Notes: a model not told the origin generated them from the letters alone. Positions 7,321-17,112 are shown, numbered from the stretch's first letter. The stretch is 64,000 nt of DNA from Rhodoferax ferrireducens T118 (GCF_000013605.1 NC_007908.1:3844001-3908000), one strand, 5' to 3'. Translations and numbers: made by a program.

Positions 7321-8238
7321 ATGAAAGCCGACAACATCCTGCAAACCATTGGCAACACGCCGCACGTGCGTATCAACCGCCTGTTTGGCAACAGCCACAA
7401 CGTGTGGATCAAGTCCGAGCGCAGCAACCCCGGTGGTTCGATCAAGGATCGTATTGCGCTGGCGATGGTGGAATCAGCTGAAAAGAGCGGAGAACTCAAG
7501 CCCGGGGCCACCATCATCGAACCCACCTCTGGCAACACCGGTGTGGGCTTGGCGCTGGTTGCCGCCGTCAAGGGCTACCCGCTGATTCTGGTGATGCCTG
7601 ACAGCATGAGCATTGAGCGCCGTCGCCTGATGCTGGCCTATGGGGCATCGTTTGACCTCACGCCGCGTGAAAAAGGCATGAAAGGCGCGATTGCCCGCGC
7701 GCAAGAGTTGGTGGCGGCCACGCCCGGCAGCTGGATGCCGCAACAATTTGAGAACCCGGCCAACATCGACGCGCATGTGCGCACCACGGCGCAAGAAATT
7801 CTGGCCGACTTCCCCGATGGCATCGACGTGTTGATCACCGGTGTCGGCACCGGCGGCCACCTCACCGGCGTGGCGCAGGTATTGAAAGCCAAATGGCCTA
7901 ACTTGAAGGTATATGCGGTGGAGCCTGTGGCATCCCCGGTGATCTCGGGCGGTGCGCCGGGACCCCACCCGATTCAAGGCATTGGCGCGGGCTTCATCCC
8001 GAAAAACCTGCACACCGACTTGCTCGACGGCGTGATCCAGGTCGATGCCGAACCGGCGCGCGAATACGCCCGTCGCAGTGCGCGTGAAGAAGGCCTGCTG
8101 GTGGGTATTTCCAGTGGCGCCACGCTGGCCGCCATCGCCCAAAAATTGCCTGGATTGCCCGCCGGAGCCACGGTGCTGGGCTTCAACTACGACACCGGTG
8201 AGCGCTACCTGTCGGTCGAGGGCTTTTTGCCGGCCTGA
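7321..8238 (+). CDS. cysK: O-acetylserine sulfhydrylase (cysteine synthase A type)
   Basis: The 305-residue enzyme forms L-cysteine from O-acetylserine and sulfide using pyridoxal phosphate. The PLP lysine is K42 in NPGGSIKDR. The cofactor phosphate and substrate loop is [10 protein letters not shown] at about residues 69-78. [18 protein letters not shown] and [13 protein letters not shown] match CysK better than CysM. The ATG at 7321 follows GAGGAG at a good distance. An in-frame TTG at 7306 overlaps that ribosome binding site and is unlikely. The gene is divergent from rnpB across 115 bp and lies downstream of the cysteine-free Rrf2 regulator, which may control it. Confidence 0.93.
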   Translation: MKADNILQTIGNTPHVRINRLFGNSHNVWIKSERSNPGGSIKDRIALAMVESAEKSGELKPGATIIEPTSGNTGVGLALVAAVKGYPLILVMPDSMSIERRRLMLAYGASFDLTPREKGMKGAIARAQELVAATPGSWMPQQFENPANIDAHVRTTAQEILADFPDGIDVLITGVGTGGHLTGVAQVLKAKWPNLKVYAVEPVASPVISGGAPGPHPIQGIGAGFIPKNLHTDLLDGVIQVDAEPAREYARRSAREEGLLVGISSGATLAAIAQKLPGLPAGATVLGFNYDTGERYLSVEGFLPA

Positions 8239-8324
8239 TCCTCTTCGCGATCACGGGCTGCCCAAGTGCAGCCGGTAAAATGGGCGGCTTCTGCTTGATA
8301 GACACAAGCCAATTGGCCCTCACC

Positions 8325-10052
8325 ATGATCCGACTCTCTGAGCTCAAGCTCGCGCTTGACCACACGCCTGACGACCTGCAGGCACTCATCCTGAAAATCC
8401 TGGGCATTGCGACCACTGAGCTAGCCCAGTGGCAGATTTTCAAACGCAGTTTTGACGCCCGCCAAGCGCAGGTGCGGGTGGTTTATATCGTGGATGTGGC
8501 GCTGGTTGAACCGGCGCAAGAAGGCCCGGTGCTGCAGCGGCATGCGGCTAACCCGCACATACAACCCACGCCCGACATGAGCTATCGGCTGGTGGCACAA
8601 GCCCCCGCGAATTTGGCCGTGCGCCCGGTGGTGGTTGGCTTTGGCCCGTGCGGCATTTTTGCCGCGCTCATGCTGGCGCACATGGGCTTCAAGCCGATCG
8701 TGCTGGAGCGCGGTAAAAAAGTGCGCGAGCGCACCCAGGACACCTGGGGCCTGTGGCGCAAGCATGTGCTCAACCCCGAATCCAATGTGCAGTTTGGCGA
8801 GGGCGGTGCGGGCACGTTCTCGGATGGCAAGCTCTATAGCCAGATCAAGGACCCGCGTTATTTGGGGCGCAAGGTGATGACCGAATTTGTCAAGGCCGGT
8901 GCACCGCCCGAGATTCTGGTGGAGTCGCACCCGCACATTGGCACCTTCAAGCTGGTCAAGGTGGTGGAAAACCTGCGCGCCCAGATCATCTCGCTCGGCG
9001 GCGAGATCCGCTTTGAGCAGCGCGTGACTGACGTGCTGGTAGAAGACAACCCACAAGGTCAGCATATGCGCGGCCTGACCGTGCTGGATCAATCGACCGG
9101 ACAGAGTTACGACCTGCGCGCTGACCAGGTGGTCATGGCACTGGGCCACAGCTCGCGTGACACCTTCGCCATGCTGCATGAGCGCGGCGTCGCCATGGAT
9201 GCCAAACCGTTCTCGGTCGGCTTTCGCATTGAGCATCCGCAGAGCGTGATCGACCGGGCCCGCTGGGGCCGCCACGCCGGCCACCCCAGCCTGGGCGCGG
9301 CCGACTACAAACTGGTGCACCACGCGCAAAACGGCCGCGCGGTGTACAGCTTTTGCATGTGCCCCGGCGGCACCGTGGTGGCCGCGACCTCGGAGCCGGG
9401 CCGGGTGGTGACCAACGGCATGAGCCAGTACTCGCGCAACGAACGCAACGCCAATGCGGGCCTGGTGGTAGGCATTGAGCCCACGGACTTCTGCCAGGAT
9501 GAAGCCGCGTTTGTGCAAGCGTTTGGCACGGCAGCCGGAGCGCGCCATTTTGAAGGGTCGCAGCGTCTGAAACGGCAGAACCCCAAGGCCACGCACCCAC
9601 TGGCGGGCATCAACCTGCAGCGCCAACTGGAGTCGGGCGCCTACCTGCTGGGCGGCAGCAATTACGAGGCGCCGGGACAACTGGTCGGTGAATTTATTCA
9701 GGGCCGGGCCTCTACCACCTTGGGCTCGGTGTTGCCGTCTTACCAACCGGGCGTAAAACTGGGCGACTTGCACCAGGCCCTGCCCGACTATGCGATTGCC
9801 GCCCTGCGCGAAGCCTTGCCGGCATTTGGCCAGAAGATCAAGGGCTTTGACATGCCAGATGCGGTGCTGACGGGCGTTGAAACCCGCACCTCATCGCCCT
9901 TGCGCATGCCGCGTGGGGACAATTTTCAGAGCGTCAACACGCGAGGGCTGTACCCCGCCGGCGAAGGCGCCGGCTACGCCGGTGGCATATTGTCAGCCGG
10001 GGTGGATGGCATCAAAGTGGCCGAAGCGCTGGCACTGAGCCTGACGCACTGA
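8325..10052 (+). CDS. FAD-dependent dehydrogenase of the COG2509 group
   Basis: The preferred start ATG at 8325 (IRLSELKLALDHTPDDL) gives 575 residues; an in-frame ATG at 8280 would add 15. The first 100 residues form an N-terminal domain typical of this group. A dinucleotide-binding motif follows (VVVGFGPCGIFAALML) with its acidic end (PIVLERGKKVRER). Other family motifs are FGEGGAGTFSDGKLYS, CMCPGGTVVAATSE and, near the C-terminus, EGAGYAGGILSAGVDGIK, which closes the FAD site. The substrate is not known for this widespread family. It lies 86 bases after cysK on the same strand and may be cotranscribed. A dispersed repeat follows the stop codon. Confidence 0.85.
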   Translation: MIRLSELKLALDHTPDDLQALILKILGIATTELAQWQIFKRSFDARQAQVRVVYIVDVALVEPAQEGPVLQRHAANPHIQPTPDMSYRLVAQAPANLAVRPVVVGFGPCGIFAALMLAHMGFKPIVLERGKKVRERTQDTWGLWRKHVLNPESNVQFGEGGAGTFSDGKLYSQIKDPRYLGRKVMTEFVKAGAPPEILVESHPHIGTFKLVKVVENLRAQIISLGGEIRFEQRVTDVLVEDNPQGQHMRGLTVLDQSTGQSYDLRADQVVMALGHSSRDTFAMLHERGVAMDAKPFSVGFRIEHPQSVIDRARWGRHAGHPSLGAADYKLVHHAQNGRAVYSFCMCPGGTVVAATSEPGRVVTNGMSQYSRNERNANAGLVVGIEPTDFCQDEAAFVQAFGTAAGARHFEGSQRLKRQNPKATHPLAGINLQRQLESGAYLLGGSNYEAPGQLVGEFIQGRASTTLGSVLPSYQPGVKLGDLHQALPDYAIAALREALPAFGQKIKGFDMPDAVLTGVETRTSSPLRMPRGDNFQSVNTRGLYPAGEGAGYAGGILSAGVDGIKVAEALALSLTH

Positions 10053-10067
10053 ATCTATATAAAAACA

Positions 10068-10115
10068 GGCGCTAGCCCCCGTCAATCAGGCACAATAAGC
10101 TATAAAATTAATAGC
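10068..10115 (-). repeat. AGCTAT-type dispersed intergenic repeat, copy a
   Basis: On the minus strand this reads GCTATTAATTTTATAGC, then a spacer, then GACGGGGGCTAGCGCC. The same two-part structure appears at 14064, 40961, 43384 and 60927. The first part folds as a small hairpin. The copy lies between the COG2509 gene and the convergent LysE gene. Repeats of this type appear common in Comamonadaceae; their role is not known to me. Confidence 0.65.
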
Positions 10116-10169
10116 GAACATTGCATCCTGGCAGCTCAGGATACAAAGGGCTGCGGTGCGACAGCGACC

Positions 10170-10799
10170 TCAGACTGCCCGCTTGAACAGCGCCAGCAGC
10201 GAGCCCGCCAGCACAAACAGGCTGCCAAAGGTGCGGTTCATGACACGAATGTGGGACGGTTCCTTCAAGGCCCCCAGCACCTTGGCCGCCAAGGCGGTGT
10301 AACCGGCCATCACCACCATGTCGGTAAACGCCAGCGTGGCGCCGATAGTCAGGTACTGCGGCAGCAGCGGCTGCGACAAATTCATGAACTGCGGCACCAC
10401 CGCCAGCAGAAACACCGTGCCCTTGGGGTTGACCACATTGATCATCCAGGCGCGCAGAATCATGGAGCGCCGGCTGACAAGCTCGCCGGAATCTGACACT
10501 GCCACCATCGGCCGCGCAGGGGCGCGCCACTGCGCAATGCCCAGCCACACCAGATACGCCACGCCCAGCCACTTGACGACGGTAAACGCGGTGCTGGACG
10601 CCGCAACCAGCGCGCCCAAACCCACACCGACAACTGCCAACTGCGTCCAGATGCCCAGCACCAAGCCAAAAATGATGACATAGCCGCGCTTGAAACCATG
10701 ATTCAAGCCGGCGCTCATCGAGGCAATGGCGCCCGGCCCAGGCGAGATGCTGATGGCCCACGAGGCGGCGAAAAAGGTTAACCAGGTAGAGAGTTCCAT
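10170..10799 (-). CDS. LysE/RhtB-family amino acid exporter
   Basis: The 209-residue protein has the size and six-helix pattern of RhtB-type exporters. Visible motifs include SISPGPGAIASMSAGLNHGFKRG in the first half, AYLVWLGIAQW and the central NVVNPKGTVFLLAVVPQF. Such proteins export homoserine, threonine, lysine or similar compounds through the inner membrane. The substrate cannot be told from sequence. It is transcribed toward the COG2509 gene, and htpX lies 26 bases upstream on the same strand. Confidence 0.88.
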   Translation of the reverse strand: MELSTWLTFFAASWAISISPGPGAIASMSAGLNHGFKRGYVIIFGLVLGIWTQLAVVGVGLGALVAASSTAFTVVKWLGVAYLVWLGIAQWRAPARPMVAVSDSGELVSRRSMILRAWMINVVNPKGTVFLLAVVPQFMNLSQPLLPQYLTIGATLAFTDMVVMAGYTALAAKVLGALKEPSHIRVMNRTFGSLFVLAGSLLALFKRAV

Positions 10800-10825
10800 G
10801 CGCCGAGTTTAATGGGGCAAAAAGC

Positions 10826-11701
10826 TCACAGCGGCGCGTTTTGCAAAGCCGCGATGCGCTCTTCAATCGGCGGGTGGGTCGAGAACAGCTTGCCAATGCC
10901 ACCCGCAATGCCCATGGCCGCCATGCTCTTGGGCAACTCGCCCGGCGTCATGCCACCGAGCCGCGCCAGCGCGTTGATCATCGGCTGCTTGCGATTCATG
11001 AGCTTGGCAGCGCCAGCATCGGCCCGGAATTCACGGTGACGGGAGAACCAGGCCACCACGATGGCGGCCGCAAAACCGAGCACGATGTCAAGCACGACGG
11101 TGGTGATCATGTAGCCAATGCCGGGGCCGCTGGAGCGCTCGTCGCCTTTGCGCAAGAAGCCGTCGATGGCAAAGGCGATCACGCGGCTCAGGAACACCAC
11201 AAAGGTGTTCATCACGCCTTGAATCAGGGCCATGGTGACCATGTCACCATTGGCAACGTGGGCAACTTCGTGGCCGATCACGGCCTCAATCTCTTCACGC
11301 GTCATACCCTGCAACAAGCCGGTGGACACAGCCACCAGCGCCGAGTTCTTGAACGCTCCGGTGGCGAAGGCATTGGGCGCACCGTCAAAAATACCCACTT
11401 CCGGCATACCAATGCCAGCTGTGTCGGCCAATTTGCGCACGGTCTCCACAATCCAGGCCTCGTCGACGTTTTGCGGCTGGCTGATGATGCGCACGCCCGT
11501 GGTCCATTTGGCCATCGGCTTGCTGATCAACAGCGAAATGATGGCGCCGCCAAAACCAATGACCAAGGCAAAGCCGAGCAAGGAGCCCAGGTCAAGCCCG
11601 CTTGCCGTCAGGTAACGGTTCACCCCCAGCAAGCTGGCAACGATGCCCAGCACCGCGACCACGGCGACATTGGTCAAAACAAACAAGAGAATACGTTTCA
11701 T
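10826..11701 (-). CDS. htpX: Membrane protease HtpX
   Basis: From the ATG at 11701 the protein has 291 residues, like Escherichia coli HtpX (293). It has two N-terminal membrane segments (residues 4-26 and 38-58), the zinc site HEVAH at residues 144-148, two further membrane segments, and [13 protein letters not shown], which supplies the third ligand. HtpX degrades misfolded inner-membrane proteins alongside FtsH. An upstream in-frame Met at 11713 would add four residues; the chosen start matches the family (MKRILLF). The gene lies downstream of pyrC on the same strand, with about 200 bp between them. Confidence 0.95.
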   Translation of the reverse strand: MKRILLFVLTNVAVVAVLGIVASLLGVNRYLTASGLDLGSLLGFALVIGFGGAIISLLISKPMAKWTTGVRIISQPQNVDEAWIVETVRKLADTAGIGMPEVGIFDGAPNAFATGAFKNSALVAVSTGLLQGMTREEIEAVIGHEVAHVANGDMVTMALIQGVMNTFVVFLSRVIAFAIDGFLRKGDERSSGPGIGYMITTVVLDIVLGFAAAIVVAWFSRHREFRADAGAAKLMNRKQPMINALARLGGMTPGELPKSMAAMGIAGGIGKLFSTHPPIEERIAALQNAPL

Positions 11702-11902
11702 GATTTCTTTCAAATACGGTTCAAAACCAGCGAACCATTGGCACCGATGTTAGGGGCGCGGTGTCCGATTTCAAGACTTTGCGCCACAATTGCCCATGAA
11801 GTTTACGGGCATTGGCTTGCGATTCGCATCACAGTGGACGGCGCGACTTTTCGACTTGACACCAGCAGCCGGGACAGAGCTGAAGTTCCGTCCCACCCCC
11901 AT

Positions 11903-12946
11903 TTAAATCATTCGCCACGGCAGTGTTTCGCCAGACCGAAGCGGCTTGAGTTCGGCTTCACCAAAGGCAAAACGCGCCGGCGGTGTCCAGGTCTCGCGCC
12001 GCAAGCTAATGCGACCCGTGTTTCGTGGCAAGCCATAAAAATCGGCGCCATGAAAGCTGGCAAAAGCCTCCAGCCTGTCCAGCGCAGCCACCGAATCAAA
12101 CGCCTCGGCATACATCTCCATGGCGGCGTGCGCCGTGTAGCAGCCAGCGCAGCCCGAGGCGTTCTCTTTCAAGTGGGCCGGATGCGGCGCGCTGTCGGTG
12201 CCCAAAAAGAACTTGTTCGAGCCGCTGGTGGCCGCGGCAAGCAGGGCCTGGCGGTGAACTTCCCGCTTCAACACCGGCAAACAGTAGTAATGCGGGCGAA
12301 TGCCGCCGGTAAAGATGGCATTGCGGTTGTACAGCAGATGATGTGCGGTGAGCGTGGCGGCGGTGAAGCGATCCGCATCGGCAACGTACTGCGCGGCCTC
12401 TTTGGTGGTGATGTGCTCGAACACGATTTTCAGTTCAGGAAAATCACGGCGCAAAGGGATCAACTGCGTATCAATGAAGACCGCCTCGCGGTCAAACAGG
12501 TCGATCTCGGGTGCGGTCACTTCCCCATGCACCAGCAACAGCAGGCCCGCGCGCTGCATGGCTTCCAGCGTTGGGTAGGTCTTGCGCAGGTCGGTCACAC
12601 CGGCGTCGCTGTTGGTGGTGGCGCCCGCCGGGTAGAGCTTGACGGCTACCACGCCGGCATCCCGCGCACGTTTGATCTCATCGGGGGGCAAGTTGTCGGT
12701 GAGGTAGAGCGTCATCAGTGGCTGAAACCGCAGGCCGGGAGGCACCGCTGCCTGGATTCGCTCCTGGTAGGCGAGCGCCGCCGCTGTCGTTGTGACGGGC
12801 GGGCGCAGGTTGGGCATGATGATGGCGCGGCCAAACTGGGCGGCAGTGTGCGGCACCACCGTGCGCAGGGCGTCGCCATCACGCACGTGCAAATGCCAGT
12901 CGTCGGGTTGTGTCAGGGTGATGGTGAGAGCCTGGGCTTGTGTCAT
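11903..12946 (-). CDS. pyrC: Dihydroorotase (class II, PyrC)
   Basis: The 347-residue enzyme interconverts carbamoyl aspartate and dihydroorotate in pyrimidine synthesis. The first zinc ligands are H18 and H20 in [10 protein letters not shown]. The lysine carboxylated to bridge the metals is K103 in [14 protein letters not shown]. Later ligands lie in LLLVHGE and FEHITT, and the catalytic Asp in FLGTDSAPH. Length and motifs agree with class II dihydroorotases. The ATG at 12946 is the family start. The neighbouring genes have no clear pyrimidine function. Confidence 0.96.
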   Translation of the reverse strand: MTQAQALTITLTQPDDWHLHVRDGDALRTVVPHTAAQFGRAIIMPNLRPPVTTTAAALAYQERIQAAVPPGLRFQPLMTLYLTDNLPPDEIKRARDAGVVAVKLYPAGATTNSDAGVTDLRKTYPTLEAMQRAGLLLLVHGEVTAPEIDLFDREAVFIDTQLIPLRRDFPELKIVFEHITTKEAAQYVADADRFTAATLTAHHLLYNRNAIFTGGIRPHYYCLPVLKREVHRQALLAAATSGSNKFFLGTDSAPHPAHLKENASGCAGCYTAHAAMEMYAEAFDSVAALDRLEAFASFHGADFYGLPRNTGRISLRRETWTPPARFAFGEAELKPLRSGETLPWRMI

Positions 12947-12982
12947 GGTCGGTATTGTCCCAAATCAGCCAATGGGATCGAC

Positions 12983-13981
12983 CTACAGCAACACAACATC
13001 GGTCGGATCCTTTCGGCCCTGCGCCAGCAAATAGTCCCACAAGGCCTGCGCCGCACTCTTGGTCGCGCGCTCAACTGATGGGGCCGATCTGTGCCCCCCG
13101 AGCTTGCCGTTTTCCTTGACCGAGGGCCGCTCCCGGTAGAGCCGTACCTCCATGGTGATCTGCAGACCTTTCAGGTCCAGCGGCACCGCACTTACCAATT
13201 TTCTGGCGCACAAATCTTTCTTGACGGCACTGAAAGGCAAAAAGGCAATGCCATGGCCTTCCAGCGCCATCGCCTTCAGGCCTTCCGCCATGTCGGTCTC
13301 ATAAACGCGGTCAAAGTGAATGGCAGTGCCCGACTGCTTGAGGATCAGGTCCACCATCTGCCCCAAATAGGCGCCAGGCGCGTAGCCCAGGTACGGCAAG
13401 GGTTGGCCCGGTCGCCCTGGCAACAGAAACATCGGCGCACCGTCTGCATCCGGTTTGGCATAAGGCGCCACCACCTCTTCGCCCAAACTGACCATCTCGT
13501 AGCGATCAGCATCGAGCTGAAAGGGCTGGGACGGATGATGATAGGCAATCAACAGATCGCAACTCCCCTCCACCAGGCGCATGACGGCGTCGTGCACATT
13601 GAGCGCAATCAGGCGGCTCTTGATGGGGCCGAATTGTTGCCGCAAGGCCGACACCCAGGCCGGAAAAAACGTGAAAGCCAGTGTGTGCGGCACGGCAAAT
13701 TCAATCACATCCTGCCCGGCAGAGGCATGCCCGCGCAGCATGGCGCGCGTGCTTTGCAGAGCCTGCAATACCTCCAATGACTGGGCATAGAGCGTTTCGC
13801 CCCCCGGGGTGAGACGGGTCGGATAATTGCTTCGATCGACCAGATCGGTGCCAGCCCATGTTTCAAGCGACTGAATGCGCCGCGAAAACGCCGGCTGCGT
13901 GACGTGGCGCAATTGCGCGGAACGGCTGAAACTGCGGGTCTCAGCCAGGGAGACAAAGTCTTCTAGCCATTTGGTTTCCAT
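12983..13981 (-). CDS. LysR-family regulator, HypT-like
   Basis: Using ATG at 13981, the product has 332 residues and begins METKWLEDFVSLAET, as in HypT (YjiE), the hypochlorite-responsive regulator of Escherichia coli. The helix-turn-helix (RSFSRSAQLRHVTQPAFSRR) and the downstream effector region also fit that subgroup. HypT proteins sense oxidants through methionines; M1, M107-like and later methionines occur, but I cannot map the key residues with certainty. The C-terminus (RATKSAAQALWDYLL) is longer than usual. A repeat of the AGCTAT type lies just upstream. Twenty extra residues from an ATG at 14041 are unlikely. Confidence 0.8.
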   Translation of the reverse strand: METKWLEDFVSLAETRSFSRSAQLRHVTQPAFSRRIQSLETWAGTDLVDRSNYPTRLTPGGETLYAQSLEVLQALQSTRAMLRGHASAGQDVIEFAVPHTLAFTFFPAWVSALRQQFGPIKSRLIALNVHDAVMRLVEGSCDLLIAYHHPSQPFQLDADRYEMVSLGEEVVAPYAKPDADGAPMFLLPGRPGQPLPYLGYAPGAYLGQMVDLILKQSGTAIHFDRVYETDMAEGLKAMALEGHGIAFLPFSAVKKDLCARKLVSAVPLDLKGLQITMEVRLYRERPSVKENGKLGGHRSAPSVERATKSAAQALWDYLLAQGRKDPTDVVLL

Positions 13982-14063
13982 GCTCGGGATTATGCGCGAA
14001 TTGCATGACCTTGGACTCTCATACTGACGAACCCTCGCCAACGCCGATCAACTACCCGCCATG

Positions 14064-14094
14064 TTTTCAATAGCTGCATGCGCTTATCTGACGG
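14064..14094 (+). repeat. AGCTAT-type dispersed intergenic repeat, partial copy b
   Basis: The sequence TCAATAGCTGCATGCGC followed by TTATCTGACGGG matches the second half of the fuller copy at 60927. The first hairpin arm is degenerate. It lies between the HypT-like regulator gene and the SnoaL-like gene. Confidence 0.5.
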
Positions 14095-14110
14095 GAAAAC
14101 AGGTTTTTCT

Positions 14111-14512
14111 TCAAGCTGGGTAGGCCGAGAATTGATCCGCCACAGCCCACCAACGGCCTTTCTCCCTGGCGAAGAAGAACATGTCTCGTCCCCCCATGTT
14201 GATGGTTTGTCCGCCCATGGTGAATGACATGTCGAAGTAGTAGGCCACAACCGCGGCGTCGCCATAGACATGGATGACGGGGTCGATTTCCTCCCAGTGG
14301 TGAATCTGCGTGGCCTCGGCAAAACCCTTCCAGCCCGCAAGGCACTCGGCGGCGCCGTCCCGCCGCAGCCGGTCGGTGGCGGTAATGGCGACCATGTTGG
14401 GGTGAAAGTAGTTGACAAGGTCATCCGGATCGCCTTGGGTCCAGGCATCATTCAATGCGCGCAGGGTTGCCCAGATTTCCTGTTTGACGGGGTCGTTGAA
14501 GCTGATGGTCAT
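14111..14512 (-). CDS. SnoaL-like / DUF4440 family protein
   Basis: The start at ATG 14512, after AAGGAAT, gives 133 residues. The sequence follows the SnoaL-like pattern: an N-terminal helix (KQEIWATLRALNDAWTQGD), then DDLVNYFHPNMVAITAT, and late beta strands (GDAAVVAYYFDMSF, FFFAREKGRWWAVADQFSAYP). These small cone-shaped proteins include isomerases, hydrolases and ligand-binding domains, so the activity cannot be given. The gene is divergent from an AraC-type regulator gene with under 100 bp between starts and may be its target. Confidence 0.75.
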   Translation of the reverse strand: MTISFNDPVKQEIWATLRALNDAWTQGDPDDLVNYFHPNMVAITATDRLRRDGAAECLAGWKGFAEATQIHHWEEIDPVIHVYGDAAVVAYYFDMSFTMGGQTINMGGRDMFFFAREKGRWWAVADQFSAYPA

Positions 14513-14605
14513 GGTGATTCCTTGTCGTGGGTGGTGAAAAACAGCGATGTTGCCGCATCCGGTGTGCTGCATGAAGTGGCAGAATTGACAAAATAAGCGC
14601 CAAAA

Positions 14606-15577
14606 ATGCCATCGTCTCGCATCGCACTCCTGATTGAACCCGGCTCCACGCCGTCCAGTGTCATGACCACACTGGACATGATCAACATCGCCCGGCGTTA
14701 CCCGCAGGCAGCGGATTGCCAGGTCGATCTGCTCTCCTCGATGGGCGGAGCCATTGAGCTTGCTGCGGCGGTGCGCGTGGAAACCCAAGCCATGCCAGCT
14801 TCACTGGCGCGTTATGCCGCAGTCATCCTGCCCGGCTTCTTTGCGGACGATGTCGCATCCCTGACGCTGCAGTTGCAAACCCTCTGGCAACCGGCCATGG
14901 CACGCTTGCGCACCGTGCGCCCGGGCACGCCGGTGGCGGCCAGTTGCTACGGCACCTTCGTGCTGGCCGAAAGCGGCTTGCTGGACGGGCGCCACGCCAC
15001 CACCACCTGGTGGCTGCAGGCGGTCTTTCGGCAACGCTATCCCGCAATCCATCTGGATGCCGACCGGGTCTTGGTAGATGACGGCAACGCCATCACCGCG
15101 GGTGCCATGACGGCGCACACCGACCTCTCGCTGCACATGTTGCGCCGCCTGTTCGGCGCGGCACTGGCGCGCCATGTGGGCGGCATCATGCTGGTGGACG
15201 GGGCCAGAACCTCGCAACGCCCGTTCATGGCACTGCAGCGCCATTTTGCCGATCCGCTGATACAGGAAGCAGCTGACTGGATGGCGCAACGTTGCACGAC
15301 ACCCGTCTCCACCCAAGACCTGGCTGCCGCGCTGCACGTCAGCTACCGCACACTGCACCGCCGCTTCAGCGCCGCTGCAGGCATGCCGCCGCTGACCTAT
15401 CTGCAGGAACTGCGCGTGGAACACGCCAAGGAGTTGCTCGAAGACAGCCGGTTGAGCCTGGAACAGATCGTGGAGCGCATTGGCTACAGCGATGTGTCGG
15501 CATTTCGACGGCTGTTCTCCAGAACCGCAGGCTTGAGCCCAGCGCAATACCGCCAACGGTTCAAAAGAACACTGTAA
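14606..15577 (+). CDS. AraC-family regulator with DJ-1/PfpI-like N-terminal domain (GlxA type)
   Basis: The 323-residue protein has an N-terminal class I glutamine amidotransferase-like domain (residues 5-190), with the nucleophile-elbow region VAASCYGTFVLAESGLLDGR. A C-terminal AraC DNA-binding domain covers residues 225-320 (DLAAALHVSYRTLHRRF, IVERIGYSDVSAFRRLF, SPAQYRQRF). This matches GlxA/FtrA-like transcriptional regulators, which usually activate genes for stress or catabolism. The cysteine in the elbow is present, though these domains normally sense rather than catalyse. It is divergent from the SnoaL-like gene. Confidence 0.87.
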   Translation: MPSSRIALLIEPGSTPSSVMTTLDMINIARRYPQAADCQVDLLSSMGGAIELAAAVRVETQAMPASLARYAAVILPGFFADDVASLTLQLQTLWQPAMARLRTVRPGTPVAASCYGTFVLAESGLLDGRHATTTWWLQAVFRQRYPAIHLDADRVLVDDGNAITAGAMTAHTDLSLHMLRRLFGAALARHVGGIMLVDGARTSQRPFMALQRHFADPLIQEAADWMAQRCTTPVSTQDLAAALHVSYRTLHRRFSAAAGMPPLTYLQELRVEHAKELLEDSRLSLEQIVERIGYSDVSAFRRLFSRTAGLSPAQYRQRFKRTL

Positions 15578-15639
15578 CAACGGGCTATTGACACGGTGCT
15601 AAGCTTTGTCGCTTGTCAACACACCAGATGAGGATTTCC

Positions 15640-16029
15640 ATGAACAGCATCAATTTCAAGCGTGAGATACAAGGCACCGTCGATCATGCGGTGGAGCGTG
15701 TGACCAAGGCGCTGGGTGAGGAAGGCTTCGGCATCCTGACGCGCATCGACATGCACAGCAAAATCAAGGAAAAAACCGGCAAGGACATCATCCCCACCAT
15801 CATTCTTGGCGCCTGCAATCCAAACCTGGCCTATGAGGCCTACACCGCCAACAGCGACGTGGCGAGTCTGCTGCCGTGCAACGCCGTCATCCGTGAAGTC
15901 GCGCCGGGCGTGATTTCGGTGGAACTCGCCGCACCCTCGGGCTTGATGCGCATCCTGGGCGACGCGAAGCTCACCGCCATGGCGCAGGAGGCCGACGAGC
16001 GCCTCCAGCGTGCGCTGGCCAAGCTGTAG
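15640..16029 (+). CDS. DUF302 family protein
   Basis: The ATG at 15640 gives 129 residues; an in-frame TTG at 15613 would add nine but is less likely. The sequence has the DUF302 features DHAVERVTKALGEEGFGILTRIDM, KIKEKTGKD, ILGACNPNLAYEAYTANSD and the late SVELAAPSGLM. DUF302 proteins form small alpha/beta dimers of unknown function, and some are linked to metal or redox stress. It begins 62 bases after the AraC-type regulator gene. A TTGACA lies at 15588-15593, but I see no good matching -10 element. Confidence 0.8.
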   Translation: MNSINFKREIQGTVDHAVERVTKALGEEGFGILTRIDMHSKIKEKTGKDIIPTIILGACNPNLAYEAYTANSDVASLLPCNAVIREVAPGVISVELAAPSGLMRILGDAKLTAMAQEADERLQRALAKL

Positions 16030-16083
16030 CCGACCGACCTGGTCCCCAGGCGTAACGCCGTTGCGCCCAACGCGTTGTATTTG

Positions 16084-17112
16084 TCAAGACCGGGCCATTG
16101 GGGCATGCGCCGGGCGTACCCGGCCGTTGAGCGGATAGGCCGGGTCGGTATAGCCAGGCGTGGACGGGTGGCCCGGTCTGACCAGGCTATCCACCAGTGC
16201 CTCATCTTCCTCGGCAAACACGTAGTCGAGCGCGGGCAGGTAGTCTTGCCACTGCTTGAGCGTGCGCGGCCCGGCAATGACCGAGCTGACCACCGGGTTG
16301 GCCAGCACCCAGCTGCAGGCAAATTGCGCCAGGCTGATGCCCTTGGCCTCGGCATGCACTTTAAGCTGCTGCGCGATCACCAGCGACTCTTCCCGAAACT
16401 CGGTCTCTGCCAGGCGCTTGTCGGCGCGGCCTGCGCGGCTGCTTGGGTCTGGTGTCTGCCCCGGCGGGTACTTGCCGGTGAGCACGCCGCGCGCCACCGG
16501 GCTGTAGGGCGTCACACCAATGCCGTAATGCGCGCAGGCTGGCAGCACCTCCACCTCAGGACTGCGGTTGAGCAGGTTGTAGTAAGGCTGGCACACCACG
16601 GGGCCTGGCATGCCAAGCTGCCCGGCCAGACGCATCAACTCGGCAATGCGCCAGCCCCGGAAGTTGGATACCCCCCAATAGCGAATCTGACCCGCGCGCA
16701 GCATCGCATCCAGCGCGCGCAAGGGATCTTCCAGGTTCATGCCGTTGTAGTCGCGGTGCAAGTACAGAATGTCCACGAAATCCGTTTGCAGGCGCGCCAG
16801 CGAAGCCTCCACTTCGCGCAGCATCCAGGAGCGCGAGTAATGGCCCTCGTTCACCCGGTCTGACATGCTGTTGCCGAGTTTGGTGGCCAGTACCCAGTCA
16901 TGGCGCTGGCCCTTGAGAAGTTCGCCCACCATGGTCTCCGAGCCACCCTTGCTGTACACGTCGGCCGTGTCGATGTAATTCACGCCATGGGCGTGGGCAT
17001 CGGCCACGATGGACGCGGCCTCGGCTTGACCGGTCTGGTCGCCGAACATCATGGTGCCCAGGCACAGGGCGGAAACTCGCAGATTGCTTTTGCCAAGAGA
17101 GCGGTATTGCAT
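16084..17112 (-). CDS. Aldo/keto reductase
   Basis: The 342-residue protein is a single-domain aldo/keto reductase. The catalytic tetrad is visible as D48, Y53, K78 and H119 in YIDTADVYSKG, LATKLGN and LYLHRDY. The NADPH-binding end of the barrel (SSVIAGPRTLKQWQDYLPAL) is also present. It probably reduces aldehydes or ketones with NADPH; the natural substrate is unknown. The C-terminal tail GYTDPAYPLNGRVRPAHAP is a common ending in the YajO-like group. It is transcribed away from an orphan terminator and the first diguanylate cyclase gene. Confidence 0.88.
   Translation of the reverse strand: MQYRSLGKSNLRVSALCLGTMMFGDQTGQAEAASIVADAHAHGVNYIDTADVYSKGGSETMVGELLKGQRHDWVLATKLGNSMSDRVNEGHYSRSWMLREVEASLARLQTDFVDILYLHRDYNGMNLEDPLRALDAMLRAGQIRYWGVSNFRGWRIAELMRLAGQLGMPGPVVCQPYYNLLNRSPEVEVLPACAHYGIGVTPYSPVARGVLTGKYPPGQTPDPSSRAGRADKRLAETEFREESLVIAQQLKVHAEAKGISLAQFACSWVLANPVVSSVIAGPRTLKQWQDYLPALDYVFAEEDEALVDSLVRPGHPSTPGYTDPAYPLNGRVRPAHAPMARS

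Noticed and set aside
7321..8238. cysM instead of cysK
   Set aside because: [10 protein letters not shown] and [14 protein letters not shown] match CysK better.
8421..9773. 450-codon frame opposite the COG2509 flavoprotein gene
   Set aside because: Antisense shadow of a gene with clear FAD motifs; no domain of its own.
10841..13078. 745-codon open frame opposite htpX and pyrC
   Set aside because: It is the mirror of two well-supported genes in GC-rich sequence and its composition (very rich in His, Gln and Arg) is typical of such antisense frames.
15588..15616. Promoter for the DUF302 gene from TTGACA at 15588
   Set aside because: No acceptable -10 word at 16-18 bases.
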